64,000 nucleotides of DNA from an uncultured Rhodospira sp. (GTDB lineage: Bacteria > Pseudomonadota > Alphaproteobacteria > Rhodospirillales > Rhodospirillaceae), in NCBI RefSeq assembly GCF_937138205.1, contig NZ_CAKZOT010000059.1, positions 1-64,000 on the forward strand. Reading direction: 5' to 3'. A model generated the notes under the pieces. That model worked only from the letters and a program-made list of their open reading frames with translations. It was not told the origin of the DNA and did not search any database. The position numbers and the translations under genes are program-made. Position 1 is the stretch's first letter; each line of letters begins with the position of its first letter. Of this stretch, positions 18,679 through 27,325 are shown piece after piece.

Positions 18679-19131
18679 GTGTCCATCAAGGCATTCATTC
18701 GCGGCGCGTTGGTTGTCCTGCTATGTCAAACGGTTGCCGTTGGCGGGGCTCTGGCCGCCGATCGCGCGACAAAGGAAGAAGCCAAGGCCATGGCGGAAGA
18801 CGCCGCCGCTTACTATGAAGAACATGGAGAGGCGGCCTTCGATGTTTTTACAAATGGTGACATGTTCAAGGACAGGGACCTCTATGTGTTCATGATGGAC
18901 CTTAAGGGCACCATGGTGGCGCACGGACAGAACCCGTCCCTGATCGGCCGTGACACGATCGGGTTGCGCGATCCGTCCGGCAAGGCGTTCATTCAGGAGT
19001 TCGTCGCGGTCGAGGATAAGGCGTGGGTCTCGTATCAGTGGCAGAATCCGACGACTGGTGGCGTCGACGACAAGGTCAGCTACATCATCAACGTGGGCGA
19101 CTATGTCCTGGGTGTCGGGGCTTACGAGTAA
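18679..19131 (+). CDS. secreted single-Cache-domain protein, paralog 1
   Basis: 150 residues, GTG start with AGGAGGGG upstream. Signal peptide FIRGALVVLLCQTVAVGGALA, then a helix (TKEEAKAMAEDAAAYYEEHG) and a Cache-type sensor fold: LYVFMMDLKGTMVAHGQNPSLIG, LRDPSGKAFIQEFVAV, WVSYQWQNPTTGG and VSYIINVGDYVLGVGAYE. There is no second membrane segment and no output domain, so it is predicted to be a free or loosely attached periplasmic protein. Cache domains bind small ligands such as carboxylates. Two paralogs and a chemoreceptor follow. Ligand and partner unknown. Confidence 0.85.
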   Translation: MSIKAFIRGALVVLLCQTVAVGGALAADRATKEEAKAMAEDAAAYYEEHGEAAFDVFTNGDMFKDRDLYVFMMDLKGTMVAHGQNPSLIGRDTIGLRDPSGKAFIQEFVAVEDKAWVSYQWQNPTTGGVDDKVSYIINVGDYVLGVGAYE

Positions 19132-19142
19132 GGCCAAGAGAC

Positions 19143-19174
19143 GGCAAGGGGCGCCAACCGGCCGCCCTCTTGCC
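19143..19174 (+). terminator. hairpin after Cache gene 1
   Basis: GGCAAGGGGCG pairs with CGCCCTCTTGCC with one bulged base and a 9-base loop, 11 bases after the stop codon. No T-run follows, so it may be a weak terminator or an mRNA 3' stabiliser. Confidence 0.4.
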
Positions 19175-19369
19175 TGAGTGTCTGTCCGGAAAGCCCTTAT
19201 GGGTACCACGGACGGTGCTCGTTCTGGGGACCGGCACCCCACATATTGTGGCCTTCGAGACTTTCCGGACGGGCTCTGAGGGTCGTGAAGAAAAACGATA
19301 AAAATAACACATTGAATGATCCCATGACTGCGCCGGGCTAGCAGTTTGGTCGATTGTTTGGAAGGAAAC

Positions 19370-19404
19370 CAAGAAACGCATCCGAGGGTTTCTTGTTTCT
19401 TTTC
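19370..19404 (+). terminator. rho-independent terminator upstream of Cache gene 2
   Basis: CAAGAAAC pairs with GTTTCTTG, followed by TTTCTTTTC. It ends about 47 bases before the ATG of the second paralog. It could insulate gene 2 or act as an attenuator in its leader. The 320-base gap also holds an inverted repeat GTCCGGAAAG / CTTTCCGGAC at 19184-19193 and 19261-19270. Confidence 0.5.
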
Positions 19405-19451
19405 GGCCTTGTGTCCGCCGATTTCGATCATGTCAATCAAAGGAGGGGAAT

Positions 19452-19907
19452 ATGTCCATCAGAGCGTTGATTCGGGGCATGGTGATCGTGCTGCTTTGTC
19501 AGACGGCTGTGGCTGGTGCCGCGCTATCCCAGGAGCGGTCCTCGCGCGAGGAAGCCAAGGCCATGGCGGAAAAGGCTGCGGCGTATTTCCATGAACACGG
19601 AGCCGAGGCCGCCTTTGAAGCCTACAACAACAGCGACGAGTTCAAGGATGGCGACCTGTACGTCGTCGTGGAAGACCTTGAGGGCAACATGATGGCCCAT
19701 GGGACAAGCCCGGCCCTTGTCGGCCGCAACGTTCTCGATTTGCGCGATCCGACAGGAAAGCTGTTCAACCACGAATTCGTTGCGGTCGAGGATCGGGACT
19801 GGATAACGTACCAGTGGAAAAACCCGGTTACCAATGCTGTCGAAGACAAGGCGACGTACATCATCAATGTTGGTGACTACGTGATTGGAGTCGGCGTTTA
19901 CGAATGA
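19452..19907 (+). CDS. secreted single-Cache-domain protein, paralog 2
   Basis: 151 residues, ATG preceded by GGAGGGG. Same architecture as the neighbours: signal peptide ending GAALS, helix REEAKAMAEKAAAYFHEHG, then LYVVVEDLEGNMMAHGTSPALVG, LRDPTGKLFNHEFVAV, WITYQWKNPVTNA and ATYIINVGDYVIGVGVYE. It is the most divergent of the three (for example NHEFVAVEDRDW instead of QEFVAVEDKAW), so it may have a different ligand. The three genes are separated by non-coding spacers with hairpins, so they may be independently transcribed. Confidence 0.85.
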   Translation: MSIRALIRGMVIVLLCQTAVAGAALSQERSSREEAKAMAEKAAAYFHEHGAEAAFEAYNNSDEFKDGDLYVVVEDLEGNMMAHGTSPALVGRNVLDLRDPTGKLFNHEFVAVEDRDWITYQWKNPVTNAVEDKATYIINVGDYVIGVGVYE

Positions 19908-19987
19908 CCAACGCGAGATGAAGGTGCCGTCGAAGTCCCCTTGCATCCTTGAGTTGGTCTGAGCCCGTTAACAATAACATCCTTCGT

Positions 19988-20032
19988 CCCCGTACTGTGC
20001 CACACCTGCAAGCGGTGGTGCGTTGTACGGGG
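19988..20032 (+). promoter_or_regulatory. leader hairpin before Cache gene 3
   Basis: CCCCGTAC and GTACGGGG pair as an outer stem, with a weaker inner stem of CACACC against GGTGGTG. It sits about 40 bases before the third gene, after the AT-rich GTTAACAATAACAT stretch that might hold a promoter. Role unknown. Confidence 0.35.
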
Positions 20033-20073
20033 GATTCGGAGGAAATCGACCAACTTGAACAGTGGAGGGGATC

Positions 20074-20529
20074 ATGTCGGTGAAGTCTTTCATTCGCGGG
20101 GCGGTGGTTGTGTTGCTGTGTCAGGTGGTTTCTTTCGGGAGCGCTTTGGCCGAGGAGCGTGCAACAAAAGAGGAAGCCAAGGCCATGGCGGAAGAGGCCG
20201 CCGCCTACTTCAGGGAACACGGCGCTGAGGCGGCCTTCGAGGCCTTCAACACCAGCGACGCGTTCAAGGACAGGGACCTCTACGTCTTCGCGCAGGCCCT
20301 GGACGGCGTCACGGTCGCGCACGGCGGGAACCAAGCTCTCTTTGGCCGCAACGTGATCAGCCTTCGCGACCCATCGGGCAAGGCGTTCATCCAAGAGTTC
20401 GTTGCGGTCGAAGACGAAGCATGGGTTTCGTACCAGTGGCAGAATCCGGCGACGGGTGGCGTCGAAGACAAGGTCAGTTACGTCATCAACGTGGGCGACT
20501 ACGTCCTGGGTGTCGGAGCTTACGAGTAA
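20074..20529 (+). CDS. secreted single-Cache-domain protein, paralog 3
   Basis: 151 residues from MSVKSFIRGAVVVLLCQ; an ATG 12 bases upstream is open but GTGGAGGGG placed before this ATG favours the shorter form. The mature part is close to paralog 1: RATKEEAKAMAEEAAAYFRE, LYVFAQALDGVTVAHGGNQALFG, LRDPSGKAFIQEFVAVEDEAW and VSYVINVGDYVLGVGAYE. It is followed by a strong terminator and then by a chemoreceptor gene on the same strand. Probably arose by tandem duplication. Confidence 0.86.
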   Translation: MSVKSFIRGAVVVLLCQVVSFGSALAEERATKEEAKAMAEEAAAYFREHGAEAAFEAFNTSDAFKDRDLYVFAQALDGVTVAHGGNQALFGRNVISLRDPSGKAFIQEFVAVEDEAWVSYQWQNPATGGVEDKVSYVINVGDYVLGVGAYE

Positions 20530-20543
20530 AAATGGAAGGTCGG

Positions 20544-20572
20544 AAGGGGCGTCGCTTACGCCCCTTTCTGCT
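20544..20572 (+). terminator. rho-independent terminator after Cache gene 3
   Basis: Perfect 9-base stem AAGGGGCGT / ACGCCCCTT with loop CGCTT, followed by TCTGCTTTC. It separates the Cache genes from the chemoreceptor gene, which would then need its own promoter or read-through. Confidence 0.7.
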
Positions 20573-20607
20573 TTCACCAAAACTGGATAGCAACAGGGAC
20601 ACCGGAT

Positions 20608-22296
20608 ATGTCAAGACTTTCTGATATTCCAGTCATTTACAAGTTTTTCATTTCCCCGATTGTAGCAATCGTCCTGTTGTTGGTTTTGGGTGCCATTCTG
20701 TTTGGGGCGTACACCTCGGTCCAGGACTCGCGCGCGCGGGCCGACCAGATTTCCGAGTCCGTCGACCACCTGCAGGTTCTGATGCTGGGCATGGCCGGCG
20801 GCCACGCCGACATGATGCGCACGGTCAGTTGGCGGCAATCGAATGTGGCGGCCGAACAGGTTGAGGCTGCCATGCAGGCGTCATTGGCCAACATCACCGC
20901 CGCCCAGGCCGCTCGGGAATCGCTCGGGTCGTTCGAAGACGCCGAGCTTGAGGCGTTGAGGGCCGAGATGGTCGCTCTGATCGACGCCTATGAAAAAAGC
21001 GCGGCCGGTACAATGGACGCCGCCATCACGGACCCGTTCATCGGCAGCATGATGATGACGGACACCTACTACGTTTATACGGACTTCGTGGCCGCGTGGC
21101 AGGCGTTGATGGACGCGGTGCGCGCCGCGGCGGTGGACACGAACCAGGCGGCAGAGCAGGCTTTGGCCACGTCCGTCACCGTGTTCCAGATCGCGGCGGC
21201 TTTGACGGTCGTCCTGTTGATCGCCGTGACGCTGATGATCGGCCGGGAGGTCGCCCGCTCGACCAACGCCCTGACCGAACGGATGAAGCGCCTGGCAGAG
21301 GGAGACAAGGCGGCGCCCATCGACGGGACCGGCCGTAAGGATGAGATTGGGGCGATGGCCCGCGCGCTTGTTGTGTTCCGCGACGGGATGCTCAAGGCCG
21401 ATGAGTTGGCGGCGCAGAAAGAACGCGAAAACGAAGCGCGCGAACAGCGCGCCACGCGCTTGCAAACCCTGACCGAAGAGTTTGACAGCAGGGCCACGAA
21501 GATGCTGGACGAGGTGGCCGGGCAGGCCGCGCATCTGAAGCAGACCGCCAATGCGCTGCTGGAAACGGCGGAGCGCGCGCAACAGCAGGCCCTCGCCTCG
21601 GCGTCGGCCTCTGAACAGTCGTCGGCCAGCGTCGAGGCCGTGGCCACCAGCGCCGAGGCTTTGGCACAGGCCATCCACGATATCGGCCGACAGGTCGAGT
21701 CGTCGACGGAACTCGCCGGGGCGATGGTGAAGAGCACCGAAGCGTCCTCGCGCGAGGTGTCGGCCCTGGCCGACGCGGCCCAGAAGATCGGCGAGGTGGT
21801 GCAGTTGATCACGGGCATCGCCGAACAGACCAACCTGCTGGCCCTGAACGCCACCATCGAGGCGGCGCGCGCCGGCGATGCTGGGCGCGGCTTCGCGATC
21901 GTGGCCTCGGAGGTCAAGAACCTCGCCGATCAGACCGCCCGCGCCACCGAGGACATCAGTGCCCAGGTCTCCGGGATCCAGGGCGCGACCGGCAAGACCG
22001 TGTCGGCGATCGAAACCATCCGAGACGGGATTCAGCGGGTCAGCACGATCACCGCGGAGATTTCCCAGGCTGTCCAGCAACAGGACTCGGCGACGCGGGA
22101 GATCTCGCAGAACGTTCAGTATGCGTCCACCAGCACGAATGAAATGAGCGCCCTTGTCTCCACCATGAAGGATGCCGCGACCTTGACCGGTGAGTCGTCC
22201 ACCGACCTGCTATCGGCGGCGGAATCGCTGGCCGACGACGCCGATCAGTTGAAGACGTTTGTGCATGATTTCATCAGGGACGTCCGCGTCGCGTGA
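20608..22296 (+). CDS. methyl-accepting chemotaxis protein
   Basis: 562 residues. TM1 near 10-32 ([23 protein letters not shown]), a helical periplasmic region of four-helix-bundle type (about 33-185), TM2 ([19 protein letters not shown]), HAMP (to about 255, ending [17 protein letters not shown]) and a signalling domain with the hairpin tip [31 protein letters not shown]. There is no Cache domain and no C-terminal CheR-tether pentapeptide. Context suggests that the three secreted Cache proteins could present ligands to it; this is inference. No che genes are nearby. Confidence 0.92.
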   Translation: MSRLSDIPVIYKFFISPIVAIVLLLVLGAILFGAYTSVQDSRARADQISESVDHLQVLMLGMAGGHADMMRTVSWRQSNVAAEQVEAAMQASLANITAAQAARESLGSFEDAELEALRAEMVALIDAYEKSAAGTMDAAITDPFIGSMMMTDTYYVYTDFVAAWQALMDAVRAAAVDTNQAAEQALATSVTVFQIAAALTVVLLIAVTLMIGREVARSTNALTERMKRLAEGDKAAPIDGTGRKDEIGAMARALVVFRDGMLKADELAAQKERENEAREQRATRLQTLTEEFDSRATKMLDEVAGQAAHLKQTANALLETAERAQQQALASASASEQSSASVEAVATSAEALAQAIHDIGRQVESSTELAGAMVKSTEASSREVSALADAAQKIGEVVQLITGIAEQTNLLALNATIEAARAGDAGRGFAIVASEVKNLADQTARATEDISAQVSGIQGATGKTVSAIETIRDGIQRVSTITAEISQAVQQQDSATREISQNVQYASTSTNEMSALVSTMKDAATLTGESSTDLLSAAESLADDADQLKTFVHDFIRDVRVA

Positions 22297-22345
22297 CGGC
22301 GCGGGCGGGCCGCGCGGCTCGGTCCAAGGCCTGTTGCCGTGGGGC

Positions 22346-22900
22346 TCAGGGCGACGGCTTCGGTCCCGGCAGACGCGGCCCGTCATAGCCGGGCGGATAG
22401 ATCACCGCGCCCGGACCCACGCGTCCGGACAGGCCCAGCCGGCAGGCGCGCAGCAACGCGTCCTCCTGGCTGGTGGTCACGGGCCTGCCGTTGATGGTGA
22501 AGGTGCCCCGGTTGATGTCGTAGCCGACGGTGCCCAGCACCATGCCCGGGCTTTCGATCCCCTTTGGGGGCGCGATGCCGGTGCGCTCGAACGGGTCCAG
22601 GACCACGTGAAAGGTGACCGTGTCCGGCACCAGCGACTCGAACGCTGAATAATCATGCAGGTCGGCCGGGGCCACGGGGCGCCCGCGCACGTCGACGCCC
22701 GGGCGATAGGTCACGTCCGGGTCGGGGATGTGGCGCACCAGCCGGCGGCAGGTCTCGGCATCGATGGTCACCGCCGGCGCGGACCCCTCATCCGCTCCGT
22801 GCGCCGGCAGGGCGGGCGTGAGTGCCAGGGTCAGGGAAGCCAGAACCACAAGACCCCGTGCACGGGAGGACCGCCTCCAGACCTTTCGTTCCATCGCCAT
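22346..22900 (-). CDS. secreted protein, unknown
   Basis: 184 residues from MAMERKVWRRSSRARG, with GGGAGG before the ATG. Clear signal peptide (LVVLASLTLALTPALPAHGADE). The mature part has the segments TCRRLVRHIPDPDVTYRPGV and FTINGRPVTTSQEDAL, and ends Pro/Gly-rich. No catalytic motif is recognised. It is convergent with the chemoreceptor gene. An upstream extension of the frame exists but lacks a ribosome site. Confidence 0.7.
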   Translation of the reverse strand: MAMERKVWRRSSRARGLVVLASLTLALTPALPAHGADEGSAPAVTIDAETCRRLVRHIPDPDVTYRPGVDVRGRPVAPADLHDYSAFESLVPDTVTFHVVLDPFERTGIAPPKGIESPGMVLGTVGYDINRGTFTINGRPVTTSQEDALLRACRLGLSGRVGPGAVIYPPGYDGPRLPGPKPSP

Positions 22901-23491
22901 CCGACCTCCCGCCGCTTTCCAAGGTCTGGCACAGTGTGCCTGGGATCTCCTGACAACCCGTGAACACCCGTTCTGCAAGGGTACTGGCCGAATGGGGGGC
23001 GAACCGGGTGGATAGCGCTCACAATTCAGGCAGGGCCTGGCGTTTCGGAGTCCTTTCGCCCAGTATTTGGGCACGATTTGTTCAACATTTGGCGTGACTC
23101 AAAGCCCTGATTTCAGTAGAGTTCCCCTCGTTGCAAATGGGTTAAAAAAGCCACGCTGCATACACGCCCAGGTTTAGGGAGACCGCCCAACAGAAGGTCG
23201 GGCCAGGGCAAGCAAAACAAAGAACAAGAACAACGACGAACCATAAACTGGTTGAAGCCCGCGGATCGAAACGGATCCCGTTTCGGTTCCAGAGCCAAGC
23301 GCCACGCGGGCGGCGACACGAAACCGGGACCCATGCTTGGGTCACCGTAACAAGAAGGGGCAGCCTGGATGAGGCTTGCCCCTTTGTCATTGGTGCTTGT
23401 GACTTTTTGCTTGTTTTGTCATTGCGCGGTTGTCGCACGGTCCTGGCGCGGACGCATGATACCGGCCGACCTGCTCGCATCGCGGTTCGCG
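22901..23491. other. 590-base intergenic region with strong secondary structure
   Basis: No convincing protein frame. The stretch 23100-23350 is AT-richer than its surroundings and contains nested inverted repeats: GCCCGCG (23251 area) with CGCGGGC about 50 bases on, enclosing ATCGAAACGG / CCGTTTCGGTT, then ACCCA-TGCT-TGGGT, then the terminator-like hairpin at 23355. This arrangement could be a small RNA read on the plus strand. It shows no recognisable tmRNA, 6S, SRP or RNase P motif. Confidence 0.35.
23355..23387. terminator. bidirectional terminator-like hairpin
   Basis: AAGGGGC-AGCCT pairs with AGGCT-T-GCCCCTT (12 pairs, one bulge, loop GGATG). On the plus strand TTTGTCATT follows; on the minus strand TTCTTGTT follows, about 105 bases after the stop of the histidine kinase gene. 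It may serve that gene, a plus-strand RNA, or both. Confidence 0.6.
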
Positions 23492-24742
23492 TCAGGGGCC
23501 CGGCGCGCGCGACAGTGTCACCGTGAACGTGCTGCCCTCGTTGACGCGGCTGAACACGCTGATGCGGCCCCCCATCATCATCACCAGCCGTTTCGTGATT
23601 CGCAGGCCGAGGCCACTGCCCTCAATGCCGTCGCTGTTGGCCGCGACTCGGTGGAAGGGGCGAAACAGCTTTGGAATCTCGGGCTCCGGAATCCCCTTGC
23701 CGGTGTCCTCGCAGACGATGCTGACCGTCTTGTCGTCCGGTGTCGCGGCGAGATGCACGCGACCCTCGGGCCGGTTGTACTTGACCGCGTTGGAGACGAG
23801 GTTGATGAGCACCTGCCGCAGCTGCAGCGGATCACCCCAGACACACACGGAGTCCGGCGGCTTGTCCAGCGTCAGCGTCAAGCCCTGCTTGGCGGCCAGC
23901 GGCGCCATCAGGCGCTTGGTCACCGACAGGGCCGGCGCCACCGGCACCGCCTGCATCGTGGGGCCGTCGGACGCGCGCTCGCGGGTCTGCGTTGCCAGGG
24001 TCTCGCGCACCAGCAGGCCGAGATAGTCGGCGGATTCAAGGAGAGTGTTCATATAGCTGCGTTGCCGGTCGGACAGGGCCGCCTCGGCTCCGGTCGCCTT
24101 CAGCAGTTCGCCGAACCCGGCCACGGCGTTCACCGGTGTCCGCAGTTCGTGCGCCATGGCGGCAAGGTACTCGTCCTTCATGGCCGCCATGCGCACGGCC
24201 TGCTGGCGTGCGTTGTCCGCCTCCAGGTCCCGCAGGCGGCTTTCCATCAGATCCATGGCCGTGCCGGCGAGATCGGTCAGCACGGCGCGCAGCCCGGCAT
24301 CCAGGGGTGGACGCGGGGCGGTGTCGATGGCGCACACCGTGCCGAGGCGCTGGCCGTTCCGGTCCACCAGCGGCTTGCCGATGTAGTACCGGATGAACGG
24401 GGGGCCGAGAACCAGGGGATTGCGGGCAAAGCGCGCGTCCTTGAGCGTATCGCGGACCTCCAGGATCTCGTCGCTGAGGATGGTGTGGGCGCAAAAGGCC
24501 ACGTCCCGCGAGGTCTCGGTGATGTCGATGCCGCACTTGGCGGTGAAGACCTGGCGATCGGCGTCCACCAGGGTCACCAGCGCGATGGGGACTCGCAGGA
24601 CGTGGGTGGCCACCCGGGCGATGCGGTCGAACCGGGGATCGGGGTCGCTGTCCAGCAGTCCCTGGCGGTGCACCGCCCGCAGGCGTTCGTCTTCGTTCGG
24701 GGGCAGGGGCGCGCGTCCCGTGTCCACGCAATCAAGTGTCAT
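23492..24742 (-). CDS. GAF-domain sensor histidine kinase
   Basis: 416 residues from MTLDCVDTGRAPL. An N-terminal GAF domain (about 20-170, with FDRIARVATHVLRVPIALVTLVD and FCAHTI) is followed by a short coiled coil, then HisKA with the phosphoacceptor His in AAMAHELRTPVNAVAGF, then HATPase motifs N (NLVSNAVKYN), G1 (EDTGKGIPE) and G2 (GSGLGLRI). No membrane segment, so it senses a cytoplasmic cue. No adjacent response regulator; an orphan kinase. The start is set by AGAGGA upstream; an open extension of 20 residues precedes it. Confidence 0.9.
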   Translation of the reverse strand: MTLDCVDTGRAPLPPNEDERLRAVHRQGLLDSDPDPRFDRIARVATHVLRVPIALVTLVDADRQVFTAKCGIDITETSRDVAFCAHTILSDEILEVRDTLKDARFARNPLVLGPPFIRYYIGKPLVDRNGQRLGTVCAIDTAPRPPLDAGLRAVLTDLAGTAMDLMESRLRDLEADNARQQAVRMAAMKDEYLAAMAHELRTPVNAVAGFGELLKATGAEAALSDRQRSYMNTLLESADYLGLLVRETLATQTRERASDGPTMQAVPVAPALSVTKRLMAPLAAKQGLTLTLDKPPDSVCVWGDPLQLRQVLINLVSNAVKYNRPEGRVHLAATPDDKTVSIVCEDTGKGIPEPEIPKLFRPFHRVAANSDGIEGSGLGLRITKRLVMMMGGRISVFSRVNEGSTFTVTLSRAPGP

Positions 24743-24988
24743 CGAGCGAGGGTCCTCTGAGTTCGGCCGGAGGCCACCCCGCCAAACCGGGGTGCCAGTC
24801 ACGGACGCTTAAGGGTTTTGTGTCGTCATGGTTTGGTGCATTGGCCTGTCGCAGCAGGCCAGTGGGTGCCAAGGTCGGTCGCCCTGCGGGCTCGGGGCGC
24901 GGCTTGTGGGCGCTCCTCCGGATCTGTACGCTGGCGCGGGGCGTTTGGGTCAGAGTCGGCGTGACGGCGATCAAGGATTGTATCGGCC

Positions 24989-25669
24989 ATGTCAGCTTGC
25001 CTTGGTGTTTCCGGCGCCCGCCGCCGTTGTGTTCGGTCCCTGGTCGGGCTGCTCGCCGCCGTGCTCTGGGCGACCGCCGCGTCCGATCCCGCCGTGGCGG
25101 GGCTGTTCGGCAGCCGCGAGGTGGAGCGACCCGGCGCCCAGACGACCTTCGGCAAGTGGAATGACGTCCTGCAGCGCTACGAAAAGGAACAGCGCGCCGT
25201 GCCCCCTCCGTGTCGCACACGCGAGTACGACGCCTGCCTGTATCCGGAGTGGACGGCATTCATCGAGACTGTACGCAAGCTTGATCGGCTGGGGCAGTTG
25301 AAGGCGGTGGCGCGGTATTTCGACCGGCTTCAATACATTGAAGATCAGCAGAACTGGGGCTTGTCCGATTATTGGGCCACGCCCGGTCAGTTCATGAGCC
25401 GTAATGGTGATTGTGAGGACTTCGCCATCTCAAAATACGAGACGCTTGTATTGCTGGGATGGTCGCCCGGCGACCTGCGGATCGTCTATGTTCAGGACAT
25501 GAACCTTCAGGTCGGGCACATGATACTCGCCGCCACTCTGGACGGGACGACCTACATTCTCGACAACCAGGCGCGCAACCAGTTGATCCGGCACGACCGC
25601 ATCCGCCACTACCGACCCGTCTACTCCATTTCGGAAGACCGCTGGTGGCGCCACGTTCCGGGCGGGTGA
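24989..25669 (+). CDS. LapG-like periplasmic transglutaminase-fold cysteine protease
   Basis: 226 residues with a signal peptide (VRSLVGLLAAVLWATAASDPAVA). Catalytic triad visible as Cys142 in NGDCEDFA, His177 in VGHMIL and Asp192 in YILDNQ, the pattern of bacterial transglutaminase-like cysteine proteases (peptidase C93). LapG members cut large adhesins from the cell surface when cyclic di-GMP is low, under control of a LapD receptor. No LapD or large adhesin gene is seen here, so the assignment stays at family level. An uncharged 240-base gap precedes the gene. Confidence 0.85.
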   Translation: MSACLGVSGARRRCVRSLVGLLAAVLWATAASDPAVAGLFGSREVERPGAQTTFGKWNDVLQRYEKEQRAVPPPCRTREYDACLYPEWTAFIETVRKLDRLGQLKAVARYFDRLQYIEDQQNWGLSDYWATPGQFMSRNGDCEDFAISKYETLVLLGWSPGDLRIVYVQDMNLQVGHMILAATLDGTTYILDNQARNQLIRHDRIRHYRPVYSISEDRWWRHVPGG

Positions 25670-25690
25670 CGGCCGTGCACGGGCCGACCG

Positions 25691-27229
25691 TCACAGACCA
25701 AGGGCGCGCCGGCCCTGGGCGAGGGTGTCCCGACGCGGACCGGAACTGTCGATCCGTGTCCAGGTCATCGGGCCGAGGTCGTACCCGCGCTGCCGGTCCA
25801 GCACGTCCACCGTCGCGTCCGAGGCATTGTGCTGGCGCGAGGCGATGCGGCGCGCGGCGACCTCCGGGTCGGCCTCCAGCCACAGCGCGTCAAAGGGCAC
25901 CCCGGCCGCTCTGGCGACGTCCTCGATCGCGGCCCGTTCCTCCGGCTGTGCGAACACGGCGTCGGCAATGACGGCATGTCCGTGGGCGAGCGCGGCGGCG
26001 CACTCCTGCCCCAAAGCGTGGTAGGTCTTGCGGCTCATCTCGGGCGTGTATCCCTCGCCGCCCAGCCGCTCGTAGGGGGCGCATCCCATCAGCCGCTTGC
26101 GCAGCACGTCGCTGCGGCTGACCAGCGCGCCGGGGCAGGCGCCCACCAGCGGCGCGATTTCGCGGGCCATGCGGGACTTGCCGCTGCCCGACAGGCCGCC
26201 GACGGCGATCAGCCGCGGGGCCGGCGGCGCCAGGTAGCCGATCGCCCGGTCCATGTAGGACAGGGCGCGCCGGCGCAGTTCCTGCCCGTGCGCCGGGTCG
26301 TCGCTGTCCAGGGCCATGGTGGCGCTGATATGGGCGCGGATGCTGGCGCGCATGGCCAGGAACACGGGCAACAGGGCCAGGCCCTCGATGTCGGGCTCGT
26401 GCTCCATCACGTGGTTCATGACGATCGACGCCAGCCGGCGGAACCCGCGCTGATCCAGGTCCATCAGCAGGAACGCCAGATCGTACAAGGTGTCGATCAC
26501 GGCGAACGTATCGCTGAACTCGATGGCGTCGAACAGCGTCGGCGTGTCGTTCCACAGGCAGATGTTGCGCAGGTGAAGATCGCCGTGGCAGCGCCGCACC
26601 CGGCCCTCGCGGCCGCGCCGGTCGAGCACGGGCGCCGCCGCGTTGAGGGCGGCGACGATGCGGGCCGTGAGGGTCTCGACGACGGGCTCCGACAGGATGT
26701 CGGGGACCGAGGTCATCATGCTGGCGCGGTTGCCCCGGGCGATGGCGATCATGCGGGCGGCGTTGTCGTCGCGGGGCACCACCTCCGCGCCGGCGTGGTA
26801 ATCGACGATCACCCGCGCCAGCGCCGTGGCCCGCTCGCGGGTCAATTCCCCCCGGCCAAGCAGGCGACTGAACAGGTTCTGTTCGTCGAACCGCCGCATG
26901 GCGACCAGCCAGTCGATGGGCGGACCGTCGCCGTTCAGGGCGAGGCTGCCGTCGCTCTCGCGTGTGACCGCCATGACGCCCAGGTACAAATCGGGCGCGC
27001 CGCGCCGGTTCAGGGCGACCTCGGCCTCGCAGGCCTCGCGCCGCGCCTCGGCGGATGTGAAATCGACGAAGGGAAGATGCACCGCGCGTTTCAGCTTCAG
27101 AACCCGATCCCCGGCCATGAAGACGGCGGAGATGTGGGTATGCACCTGATCAACCCGGTCGTGCCCCGGCCCGAAGGACTCGGGACGGGCCAGGAAGGCG
27201 AAGACATCACGCTGTTGGTCGGGGATCAT
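25691..27229 (-). CDS. APH-like kinase fused to P-loop kinase
   Basis: 512 residues. The N-terminal part (about 1-330) has an aminoglycoside-phosphotransferase-like fold with the catalytic loop CHGDLHLRNIC and metal-binding FDAIEFSD. The C-terminal part (about 345-510) is a small P-loop kinase: Walker A GGLSGSGKS, then VIADAVFAQPEERAAIEDVA and ASRQHNASDA, similar to gluconate-kinase-like or AAA_33 domains. This fusion is recurrent in proteobacteria and uncharacterised. It is convergent with the protease gene, 21 bases apart. Confidence 0.83.
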   Translation of the reverse strand: MIPDQQRDVFAFLARPESFGPGHDRVDQVHTHISAVFMAGDRVLKLKRAVHLPFVDFTSAEARREACEAEVALNRRGAPDLYLGVMAVTRESDGSLALNGDGPPIDWLVAMRRFDEQNLFSRLLGRGELTRERATALARVIVDYHAGAEVVPRDDNAARMIAIARGNRASMMTSVPDILSEPVVETLTARIVAALNAAAPVLDRRGREGRVRRCHGDLHLRNICLWNDTPTLFDAIEFSDTFAVIDTLYDLAFLLMDLDQRGFRRLASIVMNHVMEHEPDIEGLALLPVFLAMRASIRAHISATMALDSDDPAHGQELRRRALSYMDRAIGYLAPPAPRLIAVGGLSGSGKSRMAREIAPLVGACPGALVSRSDVLRKRLMGCAPYERLGGEGYTPEMSRKTYHALGQECAAALAHGHAVIADAVFAQPEERAAIEDVARAAGVPFDALWLEADPEVAARRIASRQHNASDATVDVLDRQRGYDLGPMTWTRIDSSGPRRDTLAQGRRALGL

Positions 27230-27325
27230 GGGGTCCGGCCCGGTGCTGGGGACCCCAGGATAGCACCGCTGTCCCTGGCCGGTCCAATGCCAGCGCGCGC
27301 CGACCTCGGAGGGCGCGCCGTCCGG

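Noticed and set aside
22925-22960. A sigma-54 promoter (TGGCAC...) upstream of the secreted unknown gene
   Set aside because: TGGCAC is present but no GC element at the required spacing follows, and the orientation does not suit the gene.
23100-23390. A tmRNA or 6S RNA gene in the structured spacer
   Set aside because: No tag-like reading frame ending in AA-stop, no T-loop GTTCGA-type motif and no clear long closed stem, so neither can be supported.
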